Positions 35,357 through 44,924 are shown, counted from the first letter of the stretch. The stretch: DNA of 64,000 bases from UBA6165 sp044233745 (GCA_044233745.1 JBIIJN010000003.1:3683-67682); one strand, 5' to 3'. The notes: generated by a model not told the origin, from the letters alone. Numbers and translations: made by a program.

Positions 35357-36409
35357 CTAATGATCATGTTCGCAAACACGTCCTTTGGCTTTTTTCTTAT
35401 TGTATTCCTCGTTTAATTCTTCTTTTTCTTGTTCCAATTGCGCTGATGGCTTGGTGTTAATTAATGCATTGAGGTCTGGTTGACCAGCGTTTACCCAGGC
35501 GGTGTACCACATAGACCCAACACCCAAAATGGATGCTTTTAATCTTCGTTCTACCATTTGATTCAAGCGCAGGTGATACATTTTGGAGAATTCTTTTGAA
35601 TAATTCCGCATCGTTGCTGTGCCGCGTGTTTCATAAACGTATTTCGCGTCTTCAGGCATTTCCTCCGTAAGCTCTTTCTCAATAAGCAAAACTGAATCCA
35701 CACACATATGAGAGGCATAAACCACATCCCAAGCATAGTCAATCACATTCTTCACATAGCTTGCCTTACCCACGAAATAATCGTAGTTTTCAGCAAATAA
35801 TTCGGGTAAGCGCGATTCCCATAAACCGTGAATTCCATATTGATTGGTCAGTTGACCGTTGTAATTTTTAGTGGTGTGAAGCGGCACGTGCGCATCACCA
35901 ACATAATGTCCCAAATCGGCAGAATATTTAAGAATCAAATCGACATTCTTGGTTTTGAAGGCATTGGTCAATTTGGCCATCATTACATCCAAATACCAAG
36001 GTACTATTCCATAGGCCTGTAGCGTGTCTTCCGAATATTTTTCAACTGCTTTAAACCACTGGCGCGGCACCAATTCAAACGGACTAGCATCATTCACAGC
36101 ATAGTGGTCGATATCGATGTAGTGACGAGGTGCTTCACCATCAACGGCATATCGGCGTTTGTCGGGGTCAACAGCGTGTTCGGTAATATACTCGATGTGG
36201 TACTTGTAAAACCCAACCATTTCGGGTGGCAAAGTGAAAACGGCCATACGATTGATGCGTTTGTGACCGAAAAAACCCCAAGCATGTGCACAACTCTGGT
36301 TGTGTTCAGCTGATGCAACGTGGTGTTTTTGGGTCGATGAACCCAAGAAAAATAGCAGACTTAGTACAAAGCTACTGCTGATCGCGTATGTCAACCAATT
36401 TGCCTTCAT
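35357..36409 (-). CDS. Zinc-dependent phospholipase C / S1-P1 nuclease-like exported protein
   Basis: A 350-residue secreted protein with a signal peptide (about 1-35). The mature N-terminus begins near HAWGFFGH, and a Trp/His start is a hallmark of the zinc phospholipase C/S1-P1 fold. Other likely zinc ligands are HYIDIDHY, DLGHYVGDAHVPLHTT and HGLWES. The family hydrolyses phospholipids or single-stranded nucleic acids; specificity is not decidable. The gene overlaps the end of comB by 38 bases. A Lys/Glu-rich C-terminal tail (EKEELNEEYNKKKAK) is unusual. Confidence 0.82.
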   Translation of the reverse strand: MKANWLTYAISSSFVLSLLFFLGSSTQKHHVASAEHNQSCAHAWGFFGHKRINRMAVFTLPPEMVGFYKYHIEYITEHAVDPDKRRYAVDGEAPRHYIDIDHYAVNDASPFELVPRQWFKAVEKYSEDTLQAYGIVPWYLDVMMAKLTNAFKTKNVDLILKYSADLGHYVGDAHVPLHTTKNYNGQLTNQYGIHGLWESRLPELFAENYDYFVGKASYVKNVIDYAWDVVYASHMCVDSVLLIEKELTEEMPEDAKYVYETRGTATMRNYSKEFSKMYHLRLNQMVERRLKASILGVGSMWYTAWVNAGQPDLNALINTKPSAQLEQEKEELNEEYNKKKAKGRVCEHDH

Positions 36410-37103
36410 GGAGTACAGGTATTGCTTTTGAAATATTAGGTGTTAAACAAAATTTAATATCTTCATTCAAATTCAAATTGCGCAGTCTGCGGCGATGCGA
36501 ACTTGATTTGAGGTATCCAAGATAATTATCTTTTGCCGATAAATATAGATATTTTGCTGCAATCGATGAGTCTTCATCTGAAACAAACTTACCCGTATTG
36601 ATGAGGTGCTCTGAAATTGCGCCTGCACAAATGGTGTCTTCTAGATTAAACTTGTTTTGCCAACCAGAGCAGAGGCATAGCGTGTTTTTGTGCTGTTTTT
36701 CAAGCCACTGACACAAAGCATCTAAGTTCAACAACGAACCAATAACCACTTGATCGGCATCTTTGGCCAAGTGAATTGCTTTTGTGCCATTTGTTGTCGT
36801 CAAAACAACGTCTTTTCCTCGGATTTCATCTTTCATGTAACTAAAAGGTGAATTCCCAAAGTCAAAACCTTCTACTATTTTTCCTTGACGCTCTGCACCA
36901 ACGAGGTAACCCTTTTTTTGATATTCACGTGCAATTTCTATGCTATCTACAGGGATGATGGATTTAACACCATAGTCAAATGCGGTGCAAATGGCAGAAG
37001 TGGCGCGCAACACGTCAATAACCACTATAATTTCGTAATCGTCTTTATGAAGTTCGTATAAAAAAGGTGAAAAACAAACTTCTATGTGTTTTCTTTCTTC
37101 CAA
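36372..37103 (-). CDS. comB: ComB-family 2-phosphosulfolactate phosphatase
   Basis: A 243-residue protein of the ComB family, which dephosphorylates 2-phosphosulfolactate in archaeal coenzyme M synthesis. Family motifs: VVIDVLRATSAICTAFDYG (metal and phosphate region), GAERQGKIVEGFDFGNSP, TTNGTKAIHLA and CSGWQNKFNLEDTICAGA. In bacteria its role is uncertain; sulfolactate or sulfonolipid metabolism is a possibility. The start is TTG (37101-37103) since no ATG is available near the N-terminus. The gene lies 74 bases downstream of folE and overlaps the zinc-PLC gene. Confidence 0.88.
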   Translation of the reverse strand: MEERKHIEVCFSPFLYELHKDDYEIIVVIDVLRATSAICTAFDYGVKSIIPVDSIEIAREYQKKGYLVGAERQGKIVEGFDFGNSPFSYMKDEIRGKDVVLTTTNGTKAIHLAKDADQVVIGSLLNLDALCQWLEKQHKNTLCLCSGWQNKFNLEDTICAGAISEHLINTGKFVSDEDSSIAAKYLYLSAKDNYLGYLKSSSHRRRLRNLNLNEDIKFCLTPNISKAIPVLHEGKLVDIRDQQ

Positions 37104-37177
37104 GATTCTTGTGTTTTAGACAAAGGTAAAAAAGTTTGTGAAAGCGCAATTATTTTGCTCATCTTCAAGAGAATTGG

Positions 37178-37777
37178 CTACCTACTATTGCTGATGAGGT
37201 GCATAAATTCTTTTCTCGTTGAATCATTCTCCAAAAACACACCTGTGAAGGCACTGCTTGTGGTGCTCGAATTTTGTTTTTGGACACCGCGCATTTGCAT
37301 GCACATGTGGCTACACTCCAATACAACGGCGACCCCAAGCGGATTCAGAGTTTCTTGTACGCAGTCACGTATTTCGAGTGTGAGTCGCTCTTGTACCTGT
37401 AAACGACGGGCAAAAGCATCAACAACGCGTGGTATTTTGGATAAACCGACAATTTTTCCGTTGGGAATATAGGCTACATGCGCTTTTCCAAAAAAGGGTA
37501 GCATATGGTGTTCACAAAGCGAATAAACCTCAATGTCTCTTACCAAAACCATTTCTGAATAAGATTCATTGAAGAGCGCCGATTCAAGAATTGCTCGGGG
37601 ATTTAAATCATAGCCGTGCGTTAAAAATTGCATAGCCTTGGCAGCTCGCTCTGGTGTTTTTAGAAGTCCTTCGCGATTAGCGTCTTCACCACACTGCGTG
37701 ATTACCTCGGTAAACGCTGAGCTCATTTTTACGATTGATGCTTCGTCGTAATTTTCTGTTTTGCTATACTTGGCCAT
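37178..37777 (-). CDS. folE: GTP cyclohydrolase I
   Basis: FolE converts GTP to 7,8-dihydroneopterin triphosphate, the entry to folate, biopterin and queuosine synthesis. The 199-residue protein has the expected zinc and active-site motifs: [42 protein letters not shown] and [17 protein letters not shown]. Start ATG 37777 fits. It follows the PTPS gene by 21 bases, so the two enzymes act in sequence in one operon. Confidence 0.97.
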   Translation of the reverse strand: MAKYSKTENYDEASIVKMSSAFTEVITQCGEDANREGLLKTPERAAKAMQFLTHGYDLNPRAILESALFNESYSEMVLVRDIEVYSLCEHHMLPFFGKAHVAYIPNGKIVGLSKIPRVVDAFARRLQVQERLTLEIRDCVQETLNPLGVAVVLECSHMCMQMRGVQKQNSSTTSSAFTGVFLENDSTRKEFMHLISNSR

Positions 37778-37798
37778 GATAGATTGAACGATTAATTG

Positions 37799-38230
37799 CT
37801 AAAATGGTTCGTGACCACCGTAATAGTCGACAAAATTATTTTCTGTTTCTATAATTCGAATGCGACAAAGTTTACCGCCATGTGCGTTCAAATGAAGCTC
37901 CAACTGATCCCAAACCACTATGGCTAGGTTTTCCGTGGAAGGTAAAATTCCTTCAAGAAACGGCACATCTAAATTCAGGTTTTTATGATCCAAGGGTTCA
38001 ATTACATGTTCTCTGATGATGTCGCTCATCAATTTTAAATCCATGATAAATCCCGTGTCAGGATGCGGAATGCCCTTCACTGTTACGATAATCTCATAAT
38101 TATGACCGTGCCAATTGGCATTTGCACATTTACCAAAAACCTCGTCGTTTTTTTCCGGCGTCCAATTGTTGTTGTATAGTTTATGAGCGGCATTGAAGCG
38201 CTCACGACGTTCTATGTAAACTGTTTTCAT
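37799..38230 (-). CDS. queD: 6-pyruvoyl/6-carboxy-tetrahydropterin synthase (PTPS/QueD)
   Basis: A 143-residue T-fold enzyme acting on dihydroneopterin triphosphate. Zinc ligands are His16 (FNAAHKL) and His41/His43 (WHGHNY); Cys35 and Glu in the C-terminal IIETENN belong to the active site. PTPS, QueD and related subfamilies cannot be separated confidently by eye; adjacency to folE fits either queuosine or tetrahydropterin synthesis. A -7-like TAAATTTG lies upstream on the minus strand, but no good -33 element was seen. Confidence 0.92.
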   Translation of the reverse strand: MKTVYIERRERFNAAHKLYNNNWTPEKNDEVFGKCANANWHGHNYEIIVTVKGIPHPDTGFIMDLKLMSDIIREHVIEPLDHKNLNLDVPFLEGILPSTENLAIVVWDQLELHLNAHGGKLCRIRIIETENNFVDYYGGHEPF

Positions 38231-38407
38231 CAGAGTAATTTGAGTGCAAATTTAGCGCTTCTTGTACAATGGCGTTCATTTCACTCGGTCAAATCTGTTA
38301 TAAACACAATGATAAAGTAAAGTCGCATGCATATTTTGTTGCGCCAATGTGACAAAACCACACCCATTCAAGTACATTTCCATTATTTTTGTGAACAAAT
38401 ATTTTTT

Positions 38408-40636
38408 ATGCACATCGGAAAACACCTCTCAGCGCTTCTGTTTTTATGCTCTTTGCAGACTTTTGCACAAACTGAAAAATTTTATCCTTTAACGGCTAAA
38501 GGTGACATTCCAGCTGACTTCTCGACATTTACGATTGAAAAAATTGAAGAACGTCAGCACAACCATGAGGAAGAGTTTTCTCAACTGTCGCGTCGCAATC
38601 AGAAATTGTTTTTGCGCGCTGTGCACCAAGGTATTGATGAGATTCTACGTTCAGGTACGGTGCTTTTCGGAGATCCGATTACGCAATATGTCAATGATTT
38701 GGGTAAAAAAATTATCGGTGATGATGAGTCGCTCAAAGGTATTCGGTTTTACACCCTCAAGACCAATGTGGTGAATGCTTTTTCAACCAATCAAGGTATT
38801 ATTTTTGTTTCTCAAGGTTTAGTTGCCCAGGTTAAAAACGAAGCTCAATTGGCTTTTGTATTGGCTCATGAAATTGCCCATTACATTGAAAAGCACGTGA
38901 TTATTGGCTTTAAAGAAAATGTGGAGTTGATGAATTCGCCTAAGAGTATTTCTGAAAAAGTGAAGCGCTACAGTATTTATAGCAAAGACAAAGAATATGA
39001 GGCCGATAGAATAGGCATTAAACTCTACAACAAGGCAGGATATAATTTAAACGATTTATTCACCGTGTTTGATTTGCTCACTTTTTCTTATTTACCTTTT
39101 GATTCCAAACCTTTGCCTAAAGATTATTTTAACTCTGCAAAGTTGTTTTTACCCGAATCGTTTTTCAAAAAAGATTTGCCCAAAATCAATGCGGAAGAGG
39201 AATATGACGATTCTCGCAGCACGCATCCCAATATCAAATCGCGTAAAGACCAATTGACCGGCGAAGTAAACAAATACAACGAATGGGATACATTGGTATT
39301 GCTCACCTCACAAGAGCAATTCGAATATGCCAGAAGTTTGGCCCGCATGGAGCAAGTGCGCAATAATTTATACGAGTTCGATTACATCGGCGCCATGTAT
39401 AATTTGTATCTTTTGGAAGACGATTTTTCAGATAACATTCACTATGTGCGCTACAAGGCACAAACTTGGTTGGGTTTATTGAGTTTTAAAATCAGCGGTC
39501 GATTTTCTGATATTTCGATGAGTTTGAATGGGATTCAGGGAGAGCAACATCAAATGCACCATGTGATTCGCGCTTTAAATAGACGCCAATTGGCTACCAT
39601 GGCCATTCGCAATTTGTACGACATAAAAAATACATATCCTGATGACGAACAAATTGATGCCATTTTCAAAACGGCAGTGCGCATATTGGCAGACGATGAG
39701 CGCTTTAAATTGAAAGATTTTTATGATATCACATACCAAGAAGCCATTGAAAAATATGGTCCAGGTGTTATTGTTGACAATGGTGATGAAGACAATCCTA
39801 ATAAGCTCGATAAGGTTAAATTGGCGCAAGAACGACAGAGATATGGCATGGCTGTGGATGGGAAAATCCCAGATGAAGATTTTTTCAAGTTCGCATTAGC
39901 GGATGTTGTTCAGGATAAGGACTTTACGCGTTTGTATGAAAAAGCAGTTCGCGAACGAAAAGAAGAACGTGAGCGCACAGATGCTCGTGCAGAATTAGAT
40001 AAAAAGCAAAGAAGAAAGCTCAGAAAAGGCGAAGAGGCTGATCTTTTGCGTTCTGATGTACAAAACTTAATTTTGTTAGAACCCAGAGCCTTAGCGATTA
40101 GCAAAAACGAATCTGATGTTATTCGTGCTGAGCAACTAGAAATAAAACTCAAAGAAGCCTTTGAAAACTTAGCGGTTGATTTCATGACTGTTCATAAAAT
40201 TGGTTCCAAAGAATTGAAGGGAGCTACAGCAGATATTTATAATGAAAAGGCGGTTTTGATGAGTACGCTGATGCAGTTGGCTGAATATGAAGATTTGGTC
40301 ATGTTTCCTGTGGATTATGAAGCCATTCAAGCGCTGAGAAAAAAGTACAAAACAGATAAGGTTGCTTTTATTATTTTAGAGAATTACAGACGTCCGATGT
40401 TATTCAATACCGCGGTTATGGCAACATTAACCACTGTTCCACTATTTTCTGTAGCAGCCTACAGATTCATGAATGAAATCAGTTTTACTGTAATTCTGTT
40501 TGATTTAAAGAACTATAAAATTGAAGGTATTTCCGGATATGAAGTGAATGGAAATCCAACTAAAACAACTATCGAAGCCTTGGTTTATGACATGCTCAAA
40601 ACCATCAGTATGCCAAAAGTCAACGCAAATCGCTAA
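38408..40636 (+). CDS. Exported M48 family metalloprotease
   Basis: A 742-residue periplasmic or membrane-attached metallopeptidase. The start at 38408 gives a signal peptide (MHIGKHLSALLFLCSLQTFAQ); the in-frame ATG at 38327 is rejected. The zinc motif is His154-Glu-Ile-Ala-His158 (VLAHEIAHYIEKH) and the downstream zinc Glu lies in DKEYEADRIGIKLY. The M48 core spans about 60-290, and the rest is a long charged C-terminal region (about 400-560 rich in Glu/Lys/Arg) plus a terminal domain of unknown type. It resembles BepA/LoiP-like envelope proteases. Four bases before an outer-membrane protein gene, suggesting an envelope quality-control role. The -7 element candidate TATTTTTG lies at 38384-38391. 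Confidence 0.9.
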   Translation: MHIGKHLSALLFLCSLQTFAQTEKFYPLTAKGDIPADFSTFTIEKIEERQHNHEEEFSQLSRRNQKLFLRAVHQGIDEILRSGTVLFGDPITQYVNDLGKKIIGDDESLKGIRFYTLKTNVVNAFSTNQGIIFVSQGLVAQVKNEAQLAFVLAHEIAHYIEKHVIIGFKENVELMNSPKSISEKVKRYSIYSKDKEYEADRIGIKLYNKAGYNLNDLFTVFDLLTFSYLPFDSKPLPKDYFNSAKLFLPESFFKKDLPKINAEEEYDDSRSTHPNIKSRKDQLTGEVNKYNEWDTLVLLTSQEQFEYARSLARMEQVRNNLYEFDYIGAMYNLYLLEDDFSDNIHYVRYKAQTWLGLLSFKISGRFSDISMSLNGIQGEQHQMHHVIRALNRRQLATMAIRNLYDIKNTYPDDEQIDAIFKTAVRILADDERFKLKDFYDITYQEAIEKYGPGVIVDNGDEDNPNKLDKVKLAQERQRYGMAVDGKIPDEDFFKFALADVVQDKDFTRLYEKAVRERKEERERTDARAELDKKQRRKLRKGEEADLLRSDVQNLILLEPRALAISKNESDVIRAEQLEIKLKEAFENLAVDFMTVHKIGSKELKGATADIYNEKAVLMSTLMQLAEYEDLVMFPVDYEAIQALRKKYKTDKVAFIILENYRRPMLFNTAVMATLTTVPLFSVAAYRFMNEISFTVILFDLKNYKIEGISGYEVNGNPTKTTIEALVYDMLKTISMPKVNANR

Positions 40637-40639
40637 GCT

Positions 40640-41572
40640 ATGAACAAAAGAATTATTATGATATTATTGGCTTTTTTGCCACTATTTGCCAAGTCACAAG
40701 ATTTTGGTTATTTCGGAAAAAAGAACTTGCTTGGATTTCATGGTACTTGGTTTTTTAGAGCCATGCCTCAGTTTTTTTATGCTGAGAAAATGTATCGATA
40801 CAATGAAAATTCAAACAATTTAGCCGGTAACGCGCTGCGCAATCATGTTTGGCATGCAGGCTTAAGCTATCGAAGAATTTTGAATAAGTCTCATGCGGTA
40901 GGAATTCAAGCAGATTATTCAATACGTCATTTGGGCGACCCATTTCACGACAAAACAGACAAAGTGAATTTCCAAGCGGATTGGACAAATATTAATGTCG
41001 ATTATGCAAATTTGACGGCTTTTAGCTCTGAATTGGGTAAAGTTGTGCGGATGTCTGACTTGAACATCACACCAACGTCAATATCAGTAATTGATATAAA
41101 GGCTATTTGGTCTCGTTCAAGAACAATCTCTGTTTTTCCCTTGGGATTAACAAGTACTTGGGGCTTGGGCTACCAAATGATTAATGTGAATTTTTCTCGT
41201 TCTATTTATGCCAGTGGATTTACGTATGACGATGTGGTTGGCGAATTTTCAGCTTCGCGCGAAACATTTCAATTACAAAATGCACCTAATGACATTGTGA
41301 ATAAATATTGGGGCATCGGATGGATGTGGGACTTGAGCTTGAACTATGCATTAAACAAAAGTTGGATGCTTTCTTTTGGTTCAGATATTCGCGGAACGTT
41401 TTTGGTAAAACAAGCTAAGTCAAGTTCTGATATGGCGGACCTATTTTTATCAGATCCAAATCAGAATATTACGGTAGAAGGTTTGGTTTACGGTCGGAAT
41501 ATTAATAAAGAAATCCGAAAGGAATTAATCTTCCAAAACACTTTTAGATTGGGTTTGGTTTTTGCCTTTTAG
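40640..41572 (+). CDS. Probable outer-membrane beta-barrel protein
   Basis: A 310-residue exported protein with signal peptide (about 1-19, ending KSQ). The mature chain alternates hydrophobic and polar residues with aromatic belts typical of beta strands, and ends in ...FRLGLVFAF, a C-terminal Phe as used by the BAM machinery. I do not recognise the family. It lies three bases after the M48 protease gene, so both are co-transcribed; the protein may be a substrate or partner of the protease. Confidence 0.75.
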   Translation: MNKRIIMILLAFLPLFAKSQDFGYFGKKNLLGFHGTWFFRAMPQFFYAEKMYRYNENSNNLAGNALRNHVWHAGLSYRRILNKSHAVGIQADYSIRHLGDPFHDKTDKVNFQADWTNINVDYANLTAFSSELGKVVRMSDLNITPTSISVIDIKAIWSRSRTISVFPLGLTSTWGLGYQMINVNFSRSIYASGFTYDDVVGEFSASRETFQLQNAPNDIVNKYWGIGWMWDLSLNYALNKSWMLSFGSDIRGTFLVKQAKSSSDMADLFLSDPNQNITVEGLVYGRNINKEIRKELIFQNTFRLGLVFAF

Positions 41573-41593
41573 AGATCGAAAAATACTGGTAAA

Positions 41594-41917
41594 TTAAGCT
41601 TCAGGAGCCAATCTAAGAACTATACCATCGATTTCATTGTGCAAATGAATCTGACAACCTAATCTGGAATTGTCCTTCACGTGAAAGGCTTGATCTAACA
41701 TATCCAACTCTGCATCACTTTGCTCAGGTAGAGCTGTGTTACTTTCTAAATAGCATTGACAGGTTGCGCACATAGCCATTCCTCCGCAGGCGCCTTCAAC
41801 TGGCAATTCATACGCCTTGCACAACTCCATAATGTTCATATTCATGTCTGTTGGGCCTTCTAGTTCATGACTGTTTCCTTCTCGATCTATAATTATCACT
41901 GTGATTGTGTTTTCCAT
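41594..41917 (-). CDS. Adrenodoxin-type 2Fe-2S ferredoxin
   Basis: A 107-residue soluble ferredoxin with ligands Cys44, Cys50, Cys53 (CGGMAMCATC) and Cys88 (RLGCQI), the adrenodoxin/Isc-type spacing. The start is ATG 41917; a longer in-frame ORF to 42043 would cover the terminator of the neighbouring gene. It is a candidate electron donor for oxygenases or for Fe-S cluster assembly; no partner gene is adjacent. Confidence 0.92.
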   Translation of the reverse strand: MENTITVIIIDREGNSHELEGPTDMNMNIMELCKAYELPVEGACGGMAMCATCQCYLESNTALPEQSDAELDMLDQAFHVKDNSRLGCQIHLHNEIDGIVLRLAPEA

Positions 41918-42014
41918 GTGCTTAAATTCTGGCGCAAATTTCCGAATTTCTAGTGATTGAAAGGTGATAAATACCATAAAAATCTGAGTCTTAAATAATT
42001 TATCTAACTCAGCT

Positions 42015-42049
42015 AAAAAAAAACCATACGCCAAATGACGCATGGTTTT
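42015..42049 (-). terminator. Rho-independent terminator after the CHU_C gene
   Basis: AAAACCATACG (42020-42030) pairs with CGCATGGTTTT (42039-42049) with one mismatch, and on the minus strand the stem is followed by a run of about nine T. It terminates the gene ending at 42114. Confidence 0.8.
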
Positions 42050-42113
42050 ATATATATCCGCTCCTTGCTATCCGAATGAAATCGGGAAACAATTCGCGCT
42101 AGGGAAAAACAGA

Positions 42114-44795
42114 TTATCTGAGCAGGTTTAAATGCCCTTGAAACTCATAAACATTGTCGTCGTAAGGATTTTTAGTTCTAATCTTCCAAACATAAGTTCC
42201 TTGGGGAGCAGGCTGCTCATTGTAAGTACCATCCCATGCAACTTCAACGTTATTTGATTCCCAAACAATTTCTCCCCAACGGTTGAAAATCAATAAGTTG
42301 AATTGGTAAATATCAATGCCTTGCATAAATACACGCCATCCTTCGTTGAATAAGTCATCGTCTGGAGTGAAGGTATTTGGAGCAAATATCACAACATCAC
42401 TAATTACAGGTACAAAAGTGCTAAACGAATCTACACAACCAAAGTCGGTTGTAACGTAAAGTGTTACAAGATATTCGTCAACCTCGCCAAGTGGGAAAGT
42501 AGAAATTGGATTTGTTGCGCTTGAAGTCCCTGGTTCACCCGCTTGAAATGTCCAATTCCATTGAGTTACATCAGCAGAGGAAAGATCTAAGAAATTTGCC
42601 GTTGGATTAAACATAACAGGTTGGCTCGGGTACCAAGAAAAATTTGCTGTAGGGTAGTCGCCAATTTGAATGTAATTCGGGAAAGATTGCGTGTAAACAC
42701 AACCATTTATCGTAGTCACAGTCATTTGAGGCGTAAATTCACCTGCGTAAGTGTAGGTGTGTGTAAAGGGTTGCGTCGGACCAACGTTTACAGAGCTACC
42801 ATCACCAAACTGAAAGAAGATATTCGCAATTAAACTAGATTCTGTTGTGTTTTGGAAAGAGATGGTAGTTGGGTTACATCCTCGAGTAGTGTCTGAAATA
42901 AAAGAGGGAATAATATCCTCTGGCCAAGAAACAGTTGTGCAAAGCGTATCTGCTGGTGAACCGCATTGTTCTGTTAACACTACGCAATAGGTCGTTAAAT
43001 AGCTTGTAGGCGTTGCCACAACATTTTGACCTTGTGCCACTTGAGTATTGTCAACGTACCACGTATAAGTGTACGGCGTACTGCCACCAATGCCTTGTGC
43101 GGAAAGATTGGCATCAGCGCCAGGACAAATTTCTTGAGGAATTGAAATTCCAGTAATTTGTAAGGCCGGTGGTTCGCTTAGTGTGAAAGACAACTGCGCT
43201 GTACACCCATTGGCATCTGACACATCAACAGTGTGATTACCTACAAACAAATCGTTTGCAAATTCAGTTGTGGATGAGCTACCACTCCAATTGTAAATGA
43301 ATGGAGCAGTACCATTTGTGATACCCACTGTTGCTGTTCCAGTGTTTGAAGCATGGCAAGTTACATCTGTTTGCGCAACAATAGATGGTTGCATTGGGTT
43401 ATCTACAGTCACGGTTACAGTTGTGGTTACCGTACAGTTTTGACTAGAAGTGATTGTACATGTGTAGGTTCCCGCAGTTAAACCAACCGCAGTTTGGGTT
43501 GTTTGTTGCAACGGGTCGTTCCATAAGTAAGTTAAAGTACCAACTTCAGGAACCATTTGGGCGGTTGCAGTACCGTTGGATGAACCAACACAAGATTCGA
43601 GCGTAGCCGTTGAACTAGCCGTTGGTTGGTTGTTGGGCACGTTCATATTGTAAACTCTTGTGCAGCCCAAGTCATCAGTGATGGTAACAGAATGAATACC
43701 TGTTACAACGTTCGAGGCCGTTTGTGTCGTTTGTCCAGATGGTGCCCATGAATAGGTAAACGGAGGATAAGTTCCAGTTACGTTATTGATGGATGCTGAT
43801 CCCACACCTCCGGCACAAAAGTCGGTTGTGGTTGCCATGGTTCCGCTGATTTGACTAAAGCTCAGCCAAGTTGTGTCTGATATTGCAAAGCTATTGCCAG
43901 CGCCACAACCGCCTGTAAGCCAATAGCCTACTGTACCACCTGCGGGAGGAGCTGTAACATTCAAAACGCCGCTGTTGTAAGGAAAAGTTTGGCCTAAAGT
44001 ATTCACCCACTGCACACCAGGCGTAAATCGATATCCTTCGTTTGTGGTTGTCCACTGTGTCGAGTTTCTACCAGGAATTATAACGGCTTGTGTTCCAGTT
44101 GCGTTGTGTAATCCATGTGTAGCTGTACCTCCAGCCCATTGCAAGCAGTTTGGTTTGTTGGCAATATGGGTCTCAACAACATTCGTGGTTTCATAAACTC
44201 TAATTTGAAATGTGCCATAAGTAGTTGTACAACTAAACATGGGTATTTGGTTGTAGGATATAACCAAGCGTCTGTTCGGTGCAGTTCCATACACTTGATA
44301 TCTAATGTATTGACCCACGTTTGGACCAACACCAGGGTGCCAATCTTGCCAAGGACCCATAACACAGTTTTTTGGTACATTAGCGGCTGTGCTTGGGATT
44401 ACCGCTGAGGTAAAAGTATTGGGTTGTGGTGTTGAAAATGCCACCCAACCATTACTACCGATAACGAAGTTCGTATATGTAGTTCCGAAAAAACAAAAAT
44501 TGAATCCGATTGGGAATAAGGCACTTTGAGAGTCATCGCTCAAGTTTACAGCTGTACCCGCATTGAATGGGTCTGGGGCAAAGGCGATGTTTTCCACCTG
44601 ATATGAACCTATCGACATTCCTCCTCCAGCGCTGGCGCCAATACCCAAACAATCATTGATTTGAGCAGTCTGGGGCGTGCAAATTGTGGCGTCGTTGCCC
44701 AGACAAACTGGTATTTGCTGCGCCACTGAATAGGAGTAACCAAAGAAAGAAATGATCAGAATAGATATAATGCGAAAAAAGTCTGTGTGTTTCAT
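42114..44795 (-). CDS. Large exported repeat protein with gliding-motility-associated (CHU_C, T9SS type B) C-terminus
   Basis: An 893-residue secreted protein. Signal peptide about 1-25. After an N-terminal beta-rich region (NFCFFGTTYTNFVIGSNGW) come SprB-like/Ig-like repeats with the pattern YxWxxxGQTTQxAxxVxxGxHxVTITDxxGC (repeated around residues 340-540), then a PKD-like domain (FQFGDGSSVNVG, TFQAGEPGTSSATNP), and the C-terminal gliding-motility domain (VVIFAPNTFTPDDDLFNEGW ... FNRWGEIVWES ... GTYVWKI). It is exported by T9SS and attached to the surface; a role in gliding or adhesion is inferred. A -7-like element CAAATTTA (44801-44808 plus strand) and a palindrome lie upstream. Confidence 0.9.
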   Translation of the reverse strand: MKHTDFFRIISILIISFFGYSYSVAQQIPVCLGNDATICTPQTAQINDCLGIGASAGGGMSIGSYQVENIAFAPDPFNAGTAVNLSDDSQSALFPIGFNFCFFGTTYTNFVIGSNGWVAFSTPQPNTFTSAVIPSTAANVPKNCVMGPWQDWHPGVGPNVGQYIRYQVYGTAPNRRLVISYNQIPMFSCTTTYGTFQIRVYETTNVVETHIANKPNCLQWAGGTATHGLHNATGTQAVIIPGRNSTQWTTTNEGYRFTPGVQWVNTLGQTFPYNSGVLNVTAPPAGGTVGYWLTGGCGAGNSFAISDTTWLSFSQISGTMATTTDFCAGGVGSASINNVTGTYPPFTYSWAPSGQTTQTASNVVTGIHSVTITDDLGCTRVYNMNVPNNQPTASSTATLESCVGSSNGTATAQMVPEVGTLTYLWNDPLQQTTQTAVGLTAGTYTCTITSSQNCTVTTTVTVTVDNPMQPSIVAQTDVTCHASNTGTATVGITNGTAPFIYNWSGSSSTTEFANDLFVGNHTVDVSDANGCTAQLSFTLSEPPALQITGISIPQEICPGADANLSAQGIGGSTPYTYTWYVDNTQVAQGQNVVATPTSYLTTYCVVLTEQCGSPADTLCTTVSWPEDIIPSFISDTTRGCNPTTISFQNTTESSLIANIFFQFGDGSSVNVGPTQPFTHTYTYAGEFTPQMTVTTINGCVYTQSFPNYIQIGDYPTANFSWYPSQPVMFNPTANFLDLSSADVTQWNWTFQAGEPGTSSATNPISTFPLGEVDEYLVTLYVTTDFGCVDSFSTFVPVISDVVIFAPNTFTPDDDLFNEGWRVFMQGIDIYQFNLLIFNRWGEIVWESNNVEVAWDGTYNEQPAPQGTYVWKIRTKNPYDDNVYEFQGHLNLLR

Positions 44796-44816
44796 AACTG
44801 CAAATTTACTTCAAAA

Positions 44817-44836
44817 TTTTGATAGTGTTATCAAAA
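44817..44836. promoter_or_regulatory. Perfect 8-bp-arm palindrome between divergent genes
   Basis: TTTTGATA (44817-44824) and TATCAAAA (44829-44836) flank GTGT. It sits between the divergent starts of the CHU_C gene and the DUF5777 cluster and overlaps their likely promoters. An FNR site (TTGAT-N4-ATCAA) would need a shorter spacer, so no regulator is assigned. Confidence 0.45.
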
Positions 44837-44924
44837 CGTAAAATGACTCAATTCGTTGCTTTATTTTTTTTTTGGCAACCAAGAACAACTTCGCTCGTTA
44901 GTGTTGCATAATGAAATCGTATTT

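Noticed and set aside
38327..38407. Upstream start of the M48 protease
   Set aside because: It would hide the signal peptide and includes the likely -7 element.
41918..42043. N-terminal extension of the ferredoxin
   Set aside because: It spans the terminator of the neighbouring gene, and typical ferredoxins start at 41917.
44817..44836. FNR/CRP-type site in the palindrome
   Set aside because: TTGAT and ATCAA are separated by six bases, not the four required for FNR, so no regulator was named.
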